Positions 1 to 10,718 of a stretch of 64,000 nucleotides of DNA are shown one piece after another. The DNA is from AC-51 sp036265325 (GTDB taxonomy: Bacteria; Actinomycetota; UBA4738; HRBIN12): assembly GCA_036265325.1 (NCBI GenBank), contig DATAPH010000091.1, forward strand, positions 1-64,000, written 5' to 3'. A model generated the notes under the pieces. It had not been told where the DNA came from. It did no database searches and worked only from the letters and a program-made list of their open reading frames with translations. Both the position numbers and the translations under genes were made by a program. Numbering within the stretch: the first letter of the stretch is position 1; the number at the start of each line of letters is the position of its first letter.

Positions 1-405
<405 letters not shown>

Positions 406-500
406 CTTTTCCTTTGCTCGCGCTCGCTATCGTGGTTCTCGAGATCGCTCGAGGGCCGCACCCTCACCAACGTCTGATCGACGGATGGTCGGACACTAGG

Positions 501-618
501 TTTCGGTGGCCATGGCGGAGGGGAAACACCCGGTCCCATCCCGAACCCGGAAGTGAAGCCCTCCAGCGCCGATGGTACTGCCCGGGTGACTGGGTGGGAG
601 AGTAGGTCGCTGCCGGAA
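501..618 (+). rRNA. rrf: 5S ribosomal RNA
   Basis: The ends pair as helix I (501-510 with 609-618, including G-U pairs). The interior carries the typical 5S segments CCCATCCCGAACCCGGAAG (about 535-553) and GGGAGAGTAGGTCGCTGCCGG (about 597-615). The length of about 118 nt is normal. It follows 23S in the same rRNA operon. Confidence 0.95.
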
Positions 619-625
619 CATCGTT

Positions 626-660
626 GGAACGGGCCGCCCGAAGGGCGGCCCGTTCCGTTT
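626..660 (+). terminator. rRNA operon intrinsic terminator
   Basis: A perfect 14-bp GC-rich stem (626-639 with 643-656) closes a GAA loop and is followed by GTTT. It lies 8 nt after 5S and fits the end of the rRNA transcript. Confidence 0.9.
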
Positions 661-682
661 CCACTAGCCTCGAGGGCAAGGC

Positions 683-1375
683 ATGCCGAAGTCATTGAAG
701 CCGCGCGCCGGCGCACGTCCGAAGGGAACGCCGCCTAAGCGCGCCGAGCTGCCGCGCGAGGTCGAGGACGACATCCGCAGGACGGCTCGGCCGCAGCTGC
801 AGCGCGAGGTCGAGTCGCGGTTGGCTCGCGCGATCGAACGGCTCGAGCGCGACGATCCTCGTGGTGCGGTGCCGGAGGCGGAGAAGGCCAAGGCGATGGC
901 GCCGCGGTCGGCGTCGGCTCGAGAGGTGCTCGGGATGGCGTACTACGGCGTCGGCCGGTGGCAAGACGCGATCACCGAGCTCAAGGCATACAAGCGGATC
1001 TCCGGGCGTCCCGATCAGAACCACCTGATCGCCGACAGCCTGCGCGGCCTCGGGCGGCCCATGGAGGCGGTGCCGCTCGCCGACGAGATGCTTCGCGATC
1101 GCGGCGCGCCGCCCGAGGCGAAGGCCGAAGCGGTGATCGTGGCGGCGTCGGCGTTGGCCGACGCGGGGCGGTTCGCCGAGGCGCTGGCCTTGCTGGCGAG
1201 GGCGAAGACACGCGACGACGTGGCACAGGACTACACGTTGCGCCTGTGGTACGTCCGGGGCGACGTGCTCGCGCGCGCCGGGCGGCTGGATGAGGCAGCT
1301 GCGGAGTTCCGCAAGGTGATGCGTCACGATCCGTCGGCGTTCGACGCCGCGGAGCGGTTGGCCGCACTCGGCTGA
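683..1375 (+). CDS. Tetratricopeptide-repeat protein
   Basis: A 230-residue soluble protein. The first 45 residues are basic and rich in Pro, Lys and Arg. The rest (about 47-228) is a run of amphipathic helix pairs with TPR-like spacing, for example around residues 88-110 and near the C terminus (GRLDEAAAEFRKVMRHDP). No enzymatic motif is visible. TPR arrays act as protein-protein scaffolds, but no partner can be named. A TANNNT box (TAGCCT, 665-670) lies 12 nt before the ATG and may be its promoter. The last 52 nt overlap the convergent metallo-hydrolase gene. Confidence 0.75.
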   Translation: MPKSLKPRAGARPKGTPPKRAELPREVEDDIRRTARPQLQREVESRLARAIERLERDDPRGAVPEAEKAKAMAPRSASAREVLGMAYYGVGRWQDAITELKAYKRISGRPDQNHLIADSLRGLGRPMEAVPLADEMLRDRGAPPEAKAEAVIVAASALADAGRFAEALALLARAKTRDDVAQDYTLRLWYVRGDVLARAGRLDEAAAEFRKVMRHDPSAFDAAERLAALG

Positions 1376-2331
1376 GCGTTCGTCGCTTCACGCTCCCAGC
1401 GCTTTCGCCAGTATCGAGCGAGGCCCTGGGCGTTCATCTTGATCGAGCCGAGCGCGTCGTAGCGTCCGAGATCGATCTGTCTGTGGGCGTCGGCCTCGAA
1501 CTCTCGTCGGGCGAGGTCCTCCAGGAGCGCGCGGAGTTCCTCGTCCGACTCATCGTGCCGTTGGACGAGCGCCGCTCTGACGGCCGAGCTCCATGCCCGG
1601 ATCCTGTCCGCGGCTCGGTCGAACGCGTCGTTCGCGTCGGGGACCGGGCCGAAGTGCGAGGTCAGCAGCGCCGTGGGGCGTCGTGCCTTCATCGCCGCGA
1701 TCGACGCGAGCGCCCGCTCCACGTTGACCTCCGGCGGCGGCAGCGCCGGCCGGTAGCAGTCGGCCCATGGGAGGTACGACCCGATCGCTTCGCCGGTCCA
1801 CATCGAGCCGGACCGGTCGTCGTGCAGGGCGACGTGGTGCGACGCGTGGCCAGGCGTGTGCACGACCGTTACCGAGCGGTCGCCGAGGACGATCCGCTCG
1901 CCAGCCGTCACGTTTCGCACTCGGTCGGGCGGGCTCGGGACCATCGTCCCGTACAGCGCATGCATCCTGTTCTCTCCGTATGTTCGCGCGGTGCTTGCCA
2001 CGAGGCGGTCCGGCTCGACGAGATGGCGGGCACCGATCTCATGCACCCACACGGTGGCGTGCGGATAGCGCTGGAGCAGCGCGCCGACACCGCCGGCGTG
2101 GTCCATGTGGATGTGGGTGACGACGATGTGCGCCAGCGAGTCTCGACCTACGCCCAGCCGGTCCAATGCGGTCGTGATGCGGTCGTGATCGGCGCCCGGT
2201 CCTGCTTCGATCAACGCCGGCTCCGAAGCCTCGACGAGGTAGACGGCATTGAGTTCGCGTTCGCTCGCCATCACCGTGTCGATCGCCGTGATGCCGTCGC
2301 CGAGCGGCGAGATCCGATCGTCCACATCCAT
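1324..2331 (-). CDS. Metallo-beta-lactamase-fold hydrolase
   Basis: 335 residues. The metal-binding motif THIHMDH (His73, His75, Asp77, His78) is intact, a later metal-ligand His lies in HTPGHASHH, and another in LTSHFGP near the end of the fold. The usual bridging Asp region reads TGEAIG, with Glu where Asp is more common. The C-terminal 100 residues are helical, as in glyoxalase-II-like and lactonase-like family members. The substrate cannot be told; hydrolysis of a thioester or lactone is the family expectation. The 3' end overlaps the TPR gene tail to tail by 52 nt, and the start is divergent from the SSB-like gene. Confidence 0.8.
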   Translation of the reverse strand: MDVDDRISPLGDGITAIDTVMASERELNAVYLVEASEPALIEAGPGADHDRITTALDRLGVGRDSLAHIVVTHIHMDHAGGVGALLQRYPHATVWVHEIGARHLVEPDRLVASTARTYGENRMHALYGTMVPSPPDRVRNVTAGERIVLGDRSVTVVHTPGHASHHVALHDDRSGSMWTGEAIGSYLPWADCYRPALPPPEVNVERALASIAAMKARRPTALLTSHFGPVPDANDAFDRAADRIRAWSSAVRAALVQRHDESDEELRALLEDLARREFEADAHRQIDLGRYDALGSIKMNAQGLARYWRKRWEREATNAQPSAANRSAASNADGS

Positions 2332-2401
2332 CTGGTGAGTGTGCCATCGCGATCGCGGTGTCGGACCCTCCGGTTAGGGTTCGCGGTGGAAGGGGGCGCA
2401 C

Positions 2402-2743
2402 ATGCTGACGGTCAACGTCGTGGTATTGGCGGGGACCGTGGCGGCCGATCCGGTCACCCGGCGCATGCCGTCGGGCGACGAGGTCACCGAGCTGCGCATC
2501 TCCGTTCCGGAGACGGGACGACGTCTCCTCCCCCTCCCGGTCGCGGCGTGGCACGCCACGGTCGGCCGTGCGGCCGTGGACGCGATCGCGAAAGGCGACG
2601 CGGTCCTCGTGCACGGGCAACTCGTCCGACGGTTCTACCGGTCCGGAGCGGGCGCGCGGAGCCTCACGGAGGTCGTCGCCACGGGTCTTCGACGATTGGA
2701 AGAGGACAAGCAGGAGGGTTCCGAGGTCCCCGCACGGGCATGA
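2402..2743 (+). CDS. Short single-stranded DNA-binding (SSB/OB-fold) protein
   Basis: 113 residues. The N terminus (VNVVVLAGTVAADPVTRRMPSG) and the later GDAVLVHGQLVRRFYR match the OB-fold strands of bacterial SSB. It is much shorter than housekeeping SSB (about 160-180 residues) and lacks the acidic DDDIPF-type tail that recruits partners, so it is likely a secondary SSB. A purine-rich RBS (GGAAGGGGG) precedes the ATG, and TAGGGT (2375-2380) may be its -10 box. Its last 80 nt overlap the convergent DUF1015 gene. Confidence 0.7.
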   Translation: MLTVNVVVLAGTVAADPVTRRMPSGDEVTELRISVPETGRRLLPLPVAAWHATVGRAAVDAIAKGDAVLVHGQLVRRFYRSGAGARSLTEVVATGLRRLEEDKQEGSEVPARA

Positions 2744-3908
2744 ACACCAAGCCCGTGCGGGGCTTCGGCCAGAAGAACGTCGACTTGCGGGGCAGGCGAT
2801 CGCCGCGCTCGATCGCGGCGAGCACGTCCTCCGGCGTGGTCGGTGGGAGCACGTAGGCCGCGACCGCCTCGCCCGACCGAACGGCGTGCTCGGCGTCGGC
2901 CGCGCTATGGGTGAAGCGCAGGGCGTTGCCCGGCGCGGCTCGGTCGAGTACGCGTTGGTGCAACGTGCGCACCACCGGCGGCGCGCCGGGTAGGTTCAGC
3001 ACGCCGAACAACACGGTGTTGTCGGCGCCTCGTTCGATCACTCCGACGCGACCCGCGGCGTCGTCGACGCTGTCCAGGACGTCGGCCAGGTCAACGGAGG
3101 AGCCGTCCAGCGGCGGTGTCGTGCCTGCGATCTGAACCCGGTGATAGGGAAGCACCGGCACGTGCTGGGTGCCGGCGTCGACGATGAGCGACAAGATCGA
3201 ATCCCATGGCCCGGGGCCGTCGACGTCATGTCGTTCGTCGCGGTACGCCAGCGCGGTGGTGTAGCGGTGGTGGCCGTCGGCGATCAGCAGGTCGTACGGC
3301 TCGAGCCACTCGTCGACGGGTTCGTCAGCCGCGATCCGCCACAGCCGGTGACGAACGTCTTCCTCGTCGACGAGGTCGACGAGCGCGTCGGTCTTGCAGG
3401 TGCGATCGAGCAGATCGCCGAGCTGAGCGCTGGGGCCTGCGACGGTGCCGTAGATGGGAGACAGGTGTGTCCGTGTCGCGCGCAACAGCGCCAGCCGATC
3501 CTCGATCGGCCCGGGCATCGTCTCCTCGTGGGGGATGATCGCGCCACCCCACTGTTCGAGAGCGAGCGCTGCGAAGATCCCTCGGATCCGGCCGGGGAAC
3601 CCGGCGGCGCCGCCGGTCCACGAGATCTCGTAGACGTCGTACCCCGGCTCGCGATCGGTCTTGAGCGCGCCCGAGCCTTCCCAGTCCGCGAGCAGCTCGG
3701 CCGCGCGCGCGTACCTGCTCTCCTCGTGCTCCGGGTCGAGCGAGCCGGCCGCGAGGTCGAGGTGCGCGACGTTGTACGGGCTCGCCGCGTGGAACCCGTC
3801 GCGGTGGGGTTCGCTGATAACGTCGTACGGCGGCGCGGTGAGCTGCGCGATCGGTCCGGCGACCGTCGGGTCGTACCGCAGTCCGACGAAGGGGGCGACC
3901 CGTGGCAT
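2664..3908 (-). CDS. DUF1015 family protein
   Basis: 414 residues over nearly the full length of the DUF1015 family. The N terminus carries the family signature with APPYDVIS followed by YNVAHLDL, and the centre has IADGHHRYTTALAYR. The family is widespread in bacteria and archaea, and its biochemical role is not established with certainty. No signal peptide or membrane segment is seen. The gene is divergent from the HAD phosphatase (40 nt apart). A TATACA box 6 nt before the ATG may be a leaderless-type promoter, though it does not fit TANNNT exactly. Confidence 0.85.
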   Translation of the reverse strand: MPRVAPFVGLRYDPTVAGPIAQLTAPPYDVISEPHRDGFHAASPYNVAHLDLAAGSLDPEHEESRYARAAELLADWEGSGALKTDREPGYDVYEISWTGGAAGFPGRIRGIFAALALEQWGGAIIPHEETMPGPIEDRLALLRATRTHLSPIYGTVAGPSAQLGDLLDRTCKTDALVDLVDEEDVRHRLWRIAADEPVDEWLEPYDLLIADGHHRYTTALAYRDERHDVDGPGPWDSILSLIVDAGTQHVPVLPYHRVQIAGTTPPLDGSSVDLADVLDSVDDAAGRVGVIERGADNTVLFGVLNLPGAPPVVRTLHQRVLDRAAPGNALRFTHSAADAEHAVRSGEAVAAYVLPPTTPEDVLAAIERGDRLPRKSTFFWPKPRTGLVFMPVRGPRNPPACPLPIVEDPWRRPP

Positions 3909-3948
3909 CCAGCTTGTATAGCAGCGTGCGAGTGCCCGTGGCCGCCAC

Positions 3949-4719
3949 GTGATCGCCGAAGGCTACGACGCCTTCCTCCTCGACCTGGACGGCGTCCTGT
4001 ACCGCGGGGACAGTCCGATCTCGGAGGCCCCTGCGTCCGTCGAGGCGCTCCGATCGCTCGGGAAGCGCCTGGCGTTCGTCACGAACAACTCATCGCGTAG
4101 CCCTGACGCGGTCGTCGCGCACCTTGCCTCTGTCGGCGTCCACGCAGACCTCGCCGAAGTCGAGACATCCGCGCTGACCACCGCGGCCTCACTCCGCGAC
4201 CGAGGGGTCCGGCGTGCGGCGGTGATCGGAGAGGAGGGGCTGCGAACGGCCCTCACGTCCGCCGGGATCGAGATCGTACCGTCCGACGCGCGTCCCGAAG
4301 CCATGGTGCTCGGCTGGGACCGGACGGTGACGTACGACGACCTTCGCGACGCTTCGCTGGCCGTGCAGCGGGGCGCAACGTTGTTCGCATCAAACGACGA
4401 CGTGTCCTATCCGGCGCCGGACGGCTACACCTGGCCCGGAGCCGGCGCGATCCTCGCAGCGCTCGAGACGGCGACCGGCATCCAGGCCGAGGTGTTCGGG
4501 AAGCCCAACCCGCCCATCCTGCACGCGGCGCTCGAGCGTGCGGGCGGCGGCCGGCCGCTCGTCGTGGGAGACCGGCTCGAGACCGACGTCGACGGCGCCG
4601 CCAATGCCGGCTGGGACGCCGCCCTCGTTCTCACCGGGATCTCAACACGCGCCGAGGCGGAGGCCGCGTCGCACAGGCCGACCTACGTGCTCGATGACCT
4701 TTCGGGCCTCTTGACCTGA
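3949..4719 (+). CDS. HAD-IIA family sugar-phosphate phosphatase (NagD-like)
   Basis: 256 residues with a GTG start. Motif I is LLDLDGVLYRG (nucleophile Asp12, acid/base Asp14), motif II is VTNNSS (Thr45), motif III is the Lys of FGKPNP, and motif IV is GDRLETD. The C2-type cap lies between motifs II and III. The family dephosphorylates small phosphometabolites such as glycerol phosphate or 2-phosphoglycolate; the exact substrate is unknown. It stands in the position of M. tuberculosis Rv1692, just before a small protein and tlyA. Confidence 0.88.
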   Translation: MIAEGYDAFLLDLDGVLYRGDSPISEAPASVEALRSLGKRLAFVTNNSSRSPDAVVAHLASVGVHADLAEVETSALTTAASLRDRGVRRAAVIGEEGLRTALTSAGIEIVPSDARPEAMVLGWDRTVTYDDLRDASLAVQRGATLFASNDDVSYPAPDGYTWPGAGAILAALETATGIQAEVFGKPNPPILHAALERAGGGRPLVVGDRLETDVDGAANAGWDAALVLTGISTRAEAEAASHRPTYVLDDLSGLLT

Positions 4720-4784
4720 GACGCGGATCCGGCCGCCCGCCGACCGAGGCTATGCTGAACCACCCGGAAGTCGAGGAGCGAGCC

Positions 4785-5162
4785 ATGGCCAAGATGCAGG
4801 ACGTCCGCAAGACGATCGAGGGATCGCTCGGGAACCTGACCCCCACCCGAGCGCAGGAGATCGCGAAAGGCATGCTCGATCGCGACGCCGCCAAGGAGCA
4901 GGTCACCAAGACGGCGGCGGACGTGATGGACTGGTCGCAGCGGAACAAGAACCGGCTCACGGCGATGATCCGGAACGAGGTGCGGTCGCAGCTGAAGCAA
5001 GCGGGGGTCGCGACCGAGGAGGAGCTCAACGCGCTCCGCAAGCGCGTGCGTGAGCTCGAGCGCGCCGCGAAGCGTCCCGGCACGCGCACCACGGCGGCGA
5101 AGAAGAAGACGACCGCGAAGAAGTCCCCGGCCGCCAAGCCGACGGGCACTGCCGGGACGTGA
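4785..5162 (+). CDS. Small coiled-coil protein with lysine/alanine-rich tail
   Basis: 125 residues in the position of Rv1693, between the HAD phosphatase and tlyA. Residues 1-95 are helical (the segment EEELNALRKRVRELE is a clear coiled coil), and the last 30 residues are a Lys/Ala/Thr-rich basic tail of the kind that binds nucleic acid or polyphosphate. The architecture resembles phasin-like proteins. I chose the ATG at 4785 because GAGGAG lies 6 nt before it; an in-frame ATG at 4752 has no such site and overlaps a TATGCT -10-like box at 4751. Function unknown. The stop overlaps the tlyA GTG. Confidence 0.75.
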   Translation: MAKMQDVRKTIEGSLGNLTPTRAQEIAKGMLDRDAAKEQVTKTAADVMDWSQRNKNRLTAMIRNEVRSQLKQAGVATEEELNALRKRVRELERAAKRPGTRTTAAKKKTTAKKSPAAKPTGTAGT

Positions 5163-5953
5163 CGCGCAGGCGGCTCGACGCGGAGCTCGTGCGGCGAGGG
5201 CTCGCGGTGAGTCGCGCGGCGGCCAAGGAAGCGGTGGAGGCGGGCAGCGTGCGAGTCGGGGGCGCGCTTGCCGCCCGCCCGGCGACGATGGTGACGCCCG
5301 ACGTCGCGATCGACGTGATCGGCGAAGACGTTCGTCCGTTCGTCTCGCGTGCCGGTGGCAAGCTCGCCGCCGCGCTTGACCGGTTCGGGATCGACCCAAC
5401 GGGTCGGCTATGCCTGGATGCGGGGGCCTCGACCGGCGGGTTCACCGACGCGTTGTTGCAACGAGGGGCGAGTCACGTGATCGCGGTCGATGTGGGCTAC
5501 GGCCAGCTGGCGTGGTCGATCCGGACCAACGACCGTGTGACGGTGCTCGAACGGACGAACGTGCGCGACCTCACGCCTGATGCGCTTCCATATCCGCCCG
5601 AGCTCGTGGTCGCCGACCTCTCGTTCATCTCATTGGCGCTCGTCCTGCCGGTGCTGGCCGACCTCGCGGCGTCCGACGCGACGTTCCTCGTGTTGGTGAA
5701 GCCGCAGTTCGAAGCGGGACGCAGCGATGTAGGACATGGCGGCGTCGTGCGCGATCCCGCTGTGTGGTCGCTGGCAGTGCACGACGTGATCGATGCAGCG
5801 GGGTCGCTGCGGCTGGGCGCCCGAGCGGTGATGGCGTCGCCGGTGCCGGGCCCCGCGGGGAACATCGAGTTCGTGCTCCAGCTCGGACCTGGTCCGGCGG
5901 CCGGCGCCGACGTCGAGGCCGCTGTTCGTGAAGGCATGGAGCGGTCGGCGTGA
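5159..5953 (+). CDS. tlyA: TlyA family 2'-O-methyltransferase of rRNA
   Basis: 264 residues. An N-terminal S4 RNA-binding domain (residues 1-60) is followed by an FtsJ-like Rossmann domain with the SAM motif LDAGASTGGFTD (86-97). Lys68 (RAGGKL), the Asp of VADLSF and the Lys of LVKPQFEAG fit the K-D-K tetrad of 2'-O-methyltransferases. In mycobacteria TlyA methylates 16S C1409 and 23S C1920 and is needed for capreomycin sensitivity. Starts overlap by 4 nt (GTGA) on both sides, so it is translationally coupled to the preceding gene and nadK. Confidence 0.93.
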   Translation: MTRRRLDAELVRRGLAVSRAAAKEAVEAGSVRVGGALAARPATMVTPDVAIDVIGEDVRPFVSRAGGKLAAALDRFGIDPTGRLCLDAGASTGGFTDALLQRGASHVIAVDVGYGQLAWSIRTNDRVTVLERTNVRDLTPDALPYPPELVVADLSFISLALVLPVLADLAASDATFLVLVKPQFEAGRSDVGHGGVVRDPAVWSLAVHDVIDAAGSLRLGARAVMASPVPGPAGNIEFVLQLGPGPAAGADVEAAVREGMERSA

Positions 5954-6765
5954 CGTCGGTCGGGTTCGTCGTCCACGAAGGTCGCTCTGCCGCGGTGAAC
6001 GCGGCGGGGGCGCTTCGAGAACGGCTGGAGGCCGACGGGATCGCGTGCCGCGACGGGGCGCCCGAGGGCGTCGACATGGTTGTCGCGGTCGGCGGTGACG
6101 GCACGTTCCTACGCGGCGCGCACGCCGCGGCGACACTGCGCGTGCCCGTGCTCGGCGTGAAGGTGGGCCGGCTCGGGTTCCTCACCGAGGTCGAGCCGGG
6201 CGACGCGGCGTCGCTGATCGCGCAGGCGCTCGCGGGCAACGCGCCCGTCGAGGATCGGCTCGCGGTCGTGGCCGAGTCGATCAACGGCGCTTCGTTCGAG
6301 CGGCAGTGGGGGATGAACGAGATCATGATCGAGAAGCGGGCGCGCCACCGACTCGTGCGCCTGCGGGTCGAGCTCGACGGGGAGTACCTGACCACGTTCT
6401 CCGCCGATGGCGTGATCGTCGCGACGCCCACCGGGTCGACGGCATACTCATTCTCCGCGCGGGGTCCGATCGTGTCGCCGTCGGTCGCCGTCCTGGTCGT
6501 GACGGCGGTCGCGCCCCACATGGTGTTCGACCGATCGTTCGTGCTCGGGGCCGAGCAGATCGTGACGCTTGAGGTGGTCGGTGACGAACCCGGGCTCTTG
6601 TCCGCGGACGGTCGCGACGCCGTCGAGCTGCCCGTGGGCGCGGCGGTCCGGATCCGTCGTGCCGATCAACCGGCGCGGTTCGTTCGGCGGCCGGACGCGG
6701 CTCCGTTCGTCGCGCGCGTGCGCGACAAGTTCGACCTGCCGGGCGATCCTGAAGACGGCGTGTGA
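5950..6765 (+). CDS. nadK: NAD kinase
   Basis: 271 residues. The GGDGT motif (Gly48-Thr52), the NE motif (GMNEIMIEK) and the substrate-binding GSTAYSFSARGP are intact. The enzyme phosphorylates NAD to NADP with ATP or polyphosphate in the cytosol. It has the family length and the standard actinobacterial position between tlyA and recN. The start overlaps the tlyA stop by 4 nt. Confidence 0.95.
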   Translation: MTSVGFVVHEGRSAAVNAAGALRERLEADGIACRDGAPEGVDMVVAVGGDGTFLRGAHAAATLRVPVLGVKVGRLGFLTEVEPGDAASLIAQALAGNAPVEDRLAVVAESINGASFERQWGMNEIMIEKRARHRLVRLRVELDGEYLTTFSADGVIVATPTGSTAYSFSARGPIVSPSVAVLVVTAVAPHMVFDRSFVLGAEQIVTLEVVGDEPGLLSADGRDAVELPVGAAVRIRRADQPARFVRRPDAAPFVARVRDKFDLPGDPEDGV

Positions 6766-6791
6766 TGCGACGGCGTGTCGGACGCTCGGGC

Positions 6792-6797
6792 TAATAT
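6792..6797 (+). promoter_or_regulatory. -10 box of a likely leaderless recN mRNA
   Basis: TAATAT lies 6 nt before the recN GTG, so transcription would start at or next to the start codon. No Shine-Dalgarno sequence precedes recN. No -35 consensus is evident. Confidence 0.55.
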
Positions 6798-6803
6798 CCG
6801 CGC

Positions 6804-8453
6804 GTGCTCCGACAGCTCCATATCACCGGTCTGGGCGTGATCCATGAGCTCGACATCGAGCCCGCGCCCGGGTTGACGGTCCTCACCGGTGAGACCGGCG
6901 CGGGCAAGACGATGATCGCGACTGGCATCTCGCTCGCGATCGGAGCTCGCGGCGGCGCACATCTGGTGCGTGCGGGCGACGGGGCGGCCAAGATACAAGC
7001 GCGGTTCGATGCGCCCGACGGCGCCGAAGAGTGGGCCGAGGACGGTGAGGTGATCCTGGCGCGCTCGATCGCGGCCGACGGACGCGGGTCGGCCAGGATC
7101 GGTGGGCAGCTCACGACAGCGGCCGCGCTCGACGAGATGGGTGCACGCCTCGTCGAGATCCACGGACAGCACGGGTCGCTCCGGCTTCTGGACGGCGCCA
7201 CCCAGACGCAGTTCCTCGATCGAGCCGCCGGACCGGATCAGATCGGCAGAGCTGTGAGATATCGCGAGGCGTACGAGCGACTCCTCGAACGGCGCCGGAC
7301 GCTCGCGGCGTTGACCGAGGCGGCCCGCGACCGCGAACGCCAGATCGACCTGCTCGCGTATCAGGTTCGCGAGATCGAGTCGGTCGGTCCTGTTGCGGGG
7401 GAGACGCTCACCCTCGAGGCGGAGGAAGCACGGCTCGGGCATGCGGAGCGGTTACGCGACCTCGCCGAGTCCGCGGTCTCGGCGATCGCCGACGACGGCG
7501 GGGCCGCGGACCTCTTCGCGTCGTCCGCCCGCGACGTGAGCGCCATCGCCGCGGTCGATCCGCAGGCGGGCGCCCTCGGCGAACGGGCGGCCGCGTTGGC
7601 GGCCGAGGTGTCGGACCTCGCGAGTGAGCTTCGCGCATACCGCGAGCGCGTGGCGCTCGACCCCGAGCGGCTCTCGGAGGTCCGCGACCGGACGGCAGCG
7701 TTGAAAGGCTTGCACCGCAAGTACGGCGCGACCGACAACGATGTCCTGATCTTCCTCGATCAGGCGCGCACAGAGCTGGCCTCGCTCCAGACCGCCGACG
7801 AGCGACTCGCCTCGATCGGCGCCGAGGTCGACGAGGCGACCGGGGTTGTCACCTCGCTCGCAGACGAACTGCACCGCGTACGGCTGGCGACCGCGCCCGA
7901 CATCGCGCAGTCGCTGTGCGGCCACCTCGCCGACCTCGGGATGCCGGGCGCTTCGATCGAGATCGGCGTCAGCGAGAACGCAGAGCCGGGTCCGGCCGGC
8001 ACGGACCGCGTCGAGATGCGCTTCCGCGGTGGCACGGGTCAACCCGCCGCCCCGCTGGCCAAGGTCGCGAGCGGCGGCGAGCTCTCCCGCGTCATGCTCG
8101 CGTGCCGGAGCGTGCTCGCCGCGCTGGACGACGTGCCGACGCTGGTCTTCGACGAGATCGACGCCGGCATCGGGGGGGAGGCCGGCCTCGCGGTCGGGCG
8201 ACGGCTCGCGCGGCTGGCGACCACGCACCAGGTGCTGGTCGTGACGCACCTGCCGCAGATCGCATGCTTCGCCGACCTCCATGTCGGGGTCCGGAAGCGA
8301 GACGGCGCGGCCACCGCGAGGGTCCTGGACGGCGCCGACCGTGTGGCGGAGCTGTCACGGATGCTCGCCGGGATGGAGGCGTCCGAGCACGCCCTCTCGC
8401 ACGCCGAGGAGCTCCTGGTGGAAGCCCGGCGCCTGCGAGCCGAGGCGCGGTGA
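6804..8453 (+). CDS. recN: DNA repair protein RecN
   Basis: 549 residues, an SMC-like ATPase that helps repair double-strand breaks. The Walker A is GETGAGKT (29-36), the ABC signature is ASGGELSR and the Walker B is FDEIDAGIGG near the C terminus. A long coiled-coil middle (about 160-360) joins the two half-sites. The order nadK-recN-pyrG matches mycobacteria. An upstream TAATAT box implies its own leaderless transcript. Confidence 0.95.
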   Translation: MLRQLHITGLGVIHELDIEPAPGLTVLTGETGAGKTMIATGISLAIGARGGAHLVRAGDGAAKIQARFDAPDGAEEWAEDGEVILARSIAADGRGSARIGGQLTTAAALDEMGARLVEIHGQHGSLRLLDGATQTQFLDRAAGPDQIGRAVRYREAYERLLERRRTLAALTEAARDRERQIDLLAYQVREIESVGPVAGETLTLEAEEARLGHAERLRDLAESAVSAIADDGGAADLFASSARDVSAIAAVDPQAGALGERAAALAAEVSDLASELRAYRERVALDPERLSEVRDRTAALKGLHRKYGATDNDVLIFLDQARTELASLQTADERLASIGAEVDEATGVVTSLADELHRVRLATAPDIAQSLCGHLADLGMPGASIEIGVSENAEPGPAGTDRVEMRFRGGTGQPAAPLAKVASGGELSRVMLACRSVLAALDDVPTLVFDEIDAGIGGEAGLAVGRRLARLATTHQVLVVTHLPQIACFADLHVGVRKRDGAATARVLDGADRVAELSRMLAGMEASEHALSHAEELLVEARRLRAEAR

Positions 8454-8506
8454 CGTCAACGGGACGGACCGGCGGCGATGGTCGCAGCGCACGCGAGGAC
8501 GTCTGC

Positions 8507-8512
8507 TACAGT
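8507..8512 (+). promoter_or_regulatory. -10 box of a likely leaderless pyrG mRNA
   Basis: TACAGT ends 8 nt before the GTG at 8521, with no SD sequence between. This favours 8521, rather than the adjacent GTG at 8524, as the start. Confidence 0.5.
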
Positions 8513-8520
8513 CGGGTCCC

Positions 8521-10167
<1,647 letters not shown>

Positions 10168-10172
10168 CGCGG

Positions 10173-10709
10173 GTGGCCGAGCCGACGGCCTCGCGGATCG
10201 CCTGGACCGGCGAATACCTCCGAGTCGAGGTCGAGACGTGGCCCGGCGTCGGCGACTACGAAGTGATCCACAAGCACGACGCGGTCGCGATCGTGCCGGT
10301 CACGCCCGACGGCGATGTCGTCCTCGTTCGACAGTTCCGCCCGCCGGTCCGAGACGAGCTCCTCGAGGTACCGGCAGGCCTTCTCGACATCGAGGGCGAG
10401 GACGCGCTCACATGCGCCGAGCGCGAGCTGTTCGAGGAGACGGGCCACCGCAGCCGCGACGCTGCCTTCCTCGGGGGGACCTACGTGTCGCCCGGGTTCA
10501 CCGACGAATACATGCACCTGTTCTGGACGTGGACGGACGGCGAACCCGAGGGCGAGCCCGAGGAGGGGATCGAGGTCGTGCGGCTGCCGTTGCACCGGGC
10601 CATCGCCTCGGCCCGCGAAGGCAAGGTGCGCAACGCCACGACGGCGCTCGCATTGTTGCTGGTCGCGGGGGTTCCGACGTTGCGGGACGCAGCCGCATCC
10701 CCGCCGTAG
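10173..10709 (+). CDS. NUDIX hydrolase, ADP-ribose pyrophosphatase type
   Basis: 178 residues. The Nudix box runs from AGLLDIEGED to RELFEETG, with one extra residue before the first Glu, as I recall also for the Rv1700-type actinobacterial ADP-ribose pyrophosphatase. The expected reaction is hydrolysis of ADP-ribose to AMP and ribose 5-phosphate. It sits 5 nt after pyrG and just before xerD, the conserved order. Confidence 0.85.
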   Translation: MAEPTASRIAWTGEYLRVEVETWPGVGDYEVIHKHDAVAIVPVTPDGDVVLVRQFRPPVRDELLEVPAGLLDIEGEDALTCAERELFEETGHRSRDAAFLGGTYVSPGFTDEYMHLFWTWTDGEPEGEPEEGIEVVRLPLHRAIASAREGKVRNATTALALLLVAGVPTLRDAAASPP

Positions 10710-10712
10710 GCT
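10707..10712 (+). promoter_or_regulatory. -10 box of a likely leaderless xerD mRNA
   Basis: TAGGCT lies 6 nt before the xerD ATG and overlaps the TAG stop codon of the NUDIX gene. Confidence 0.45.
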
Positions 10713-10718
10713 GGCGCC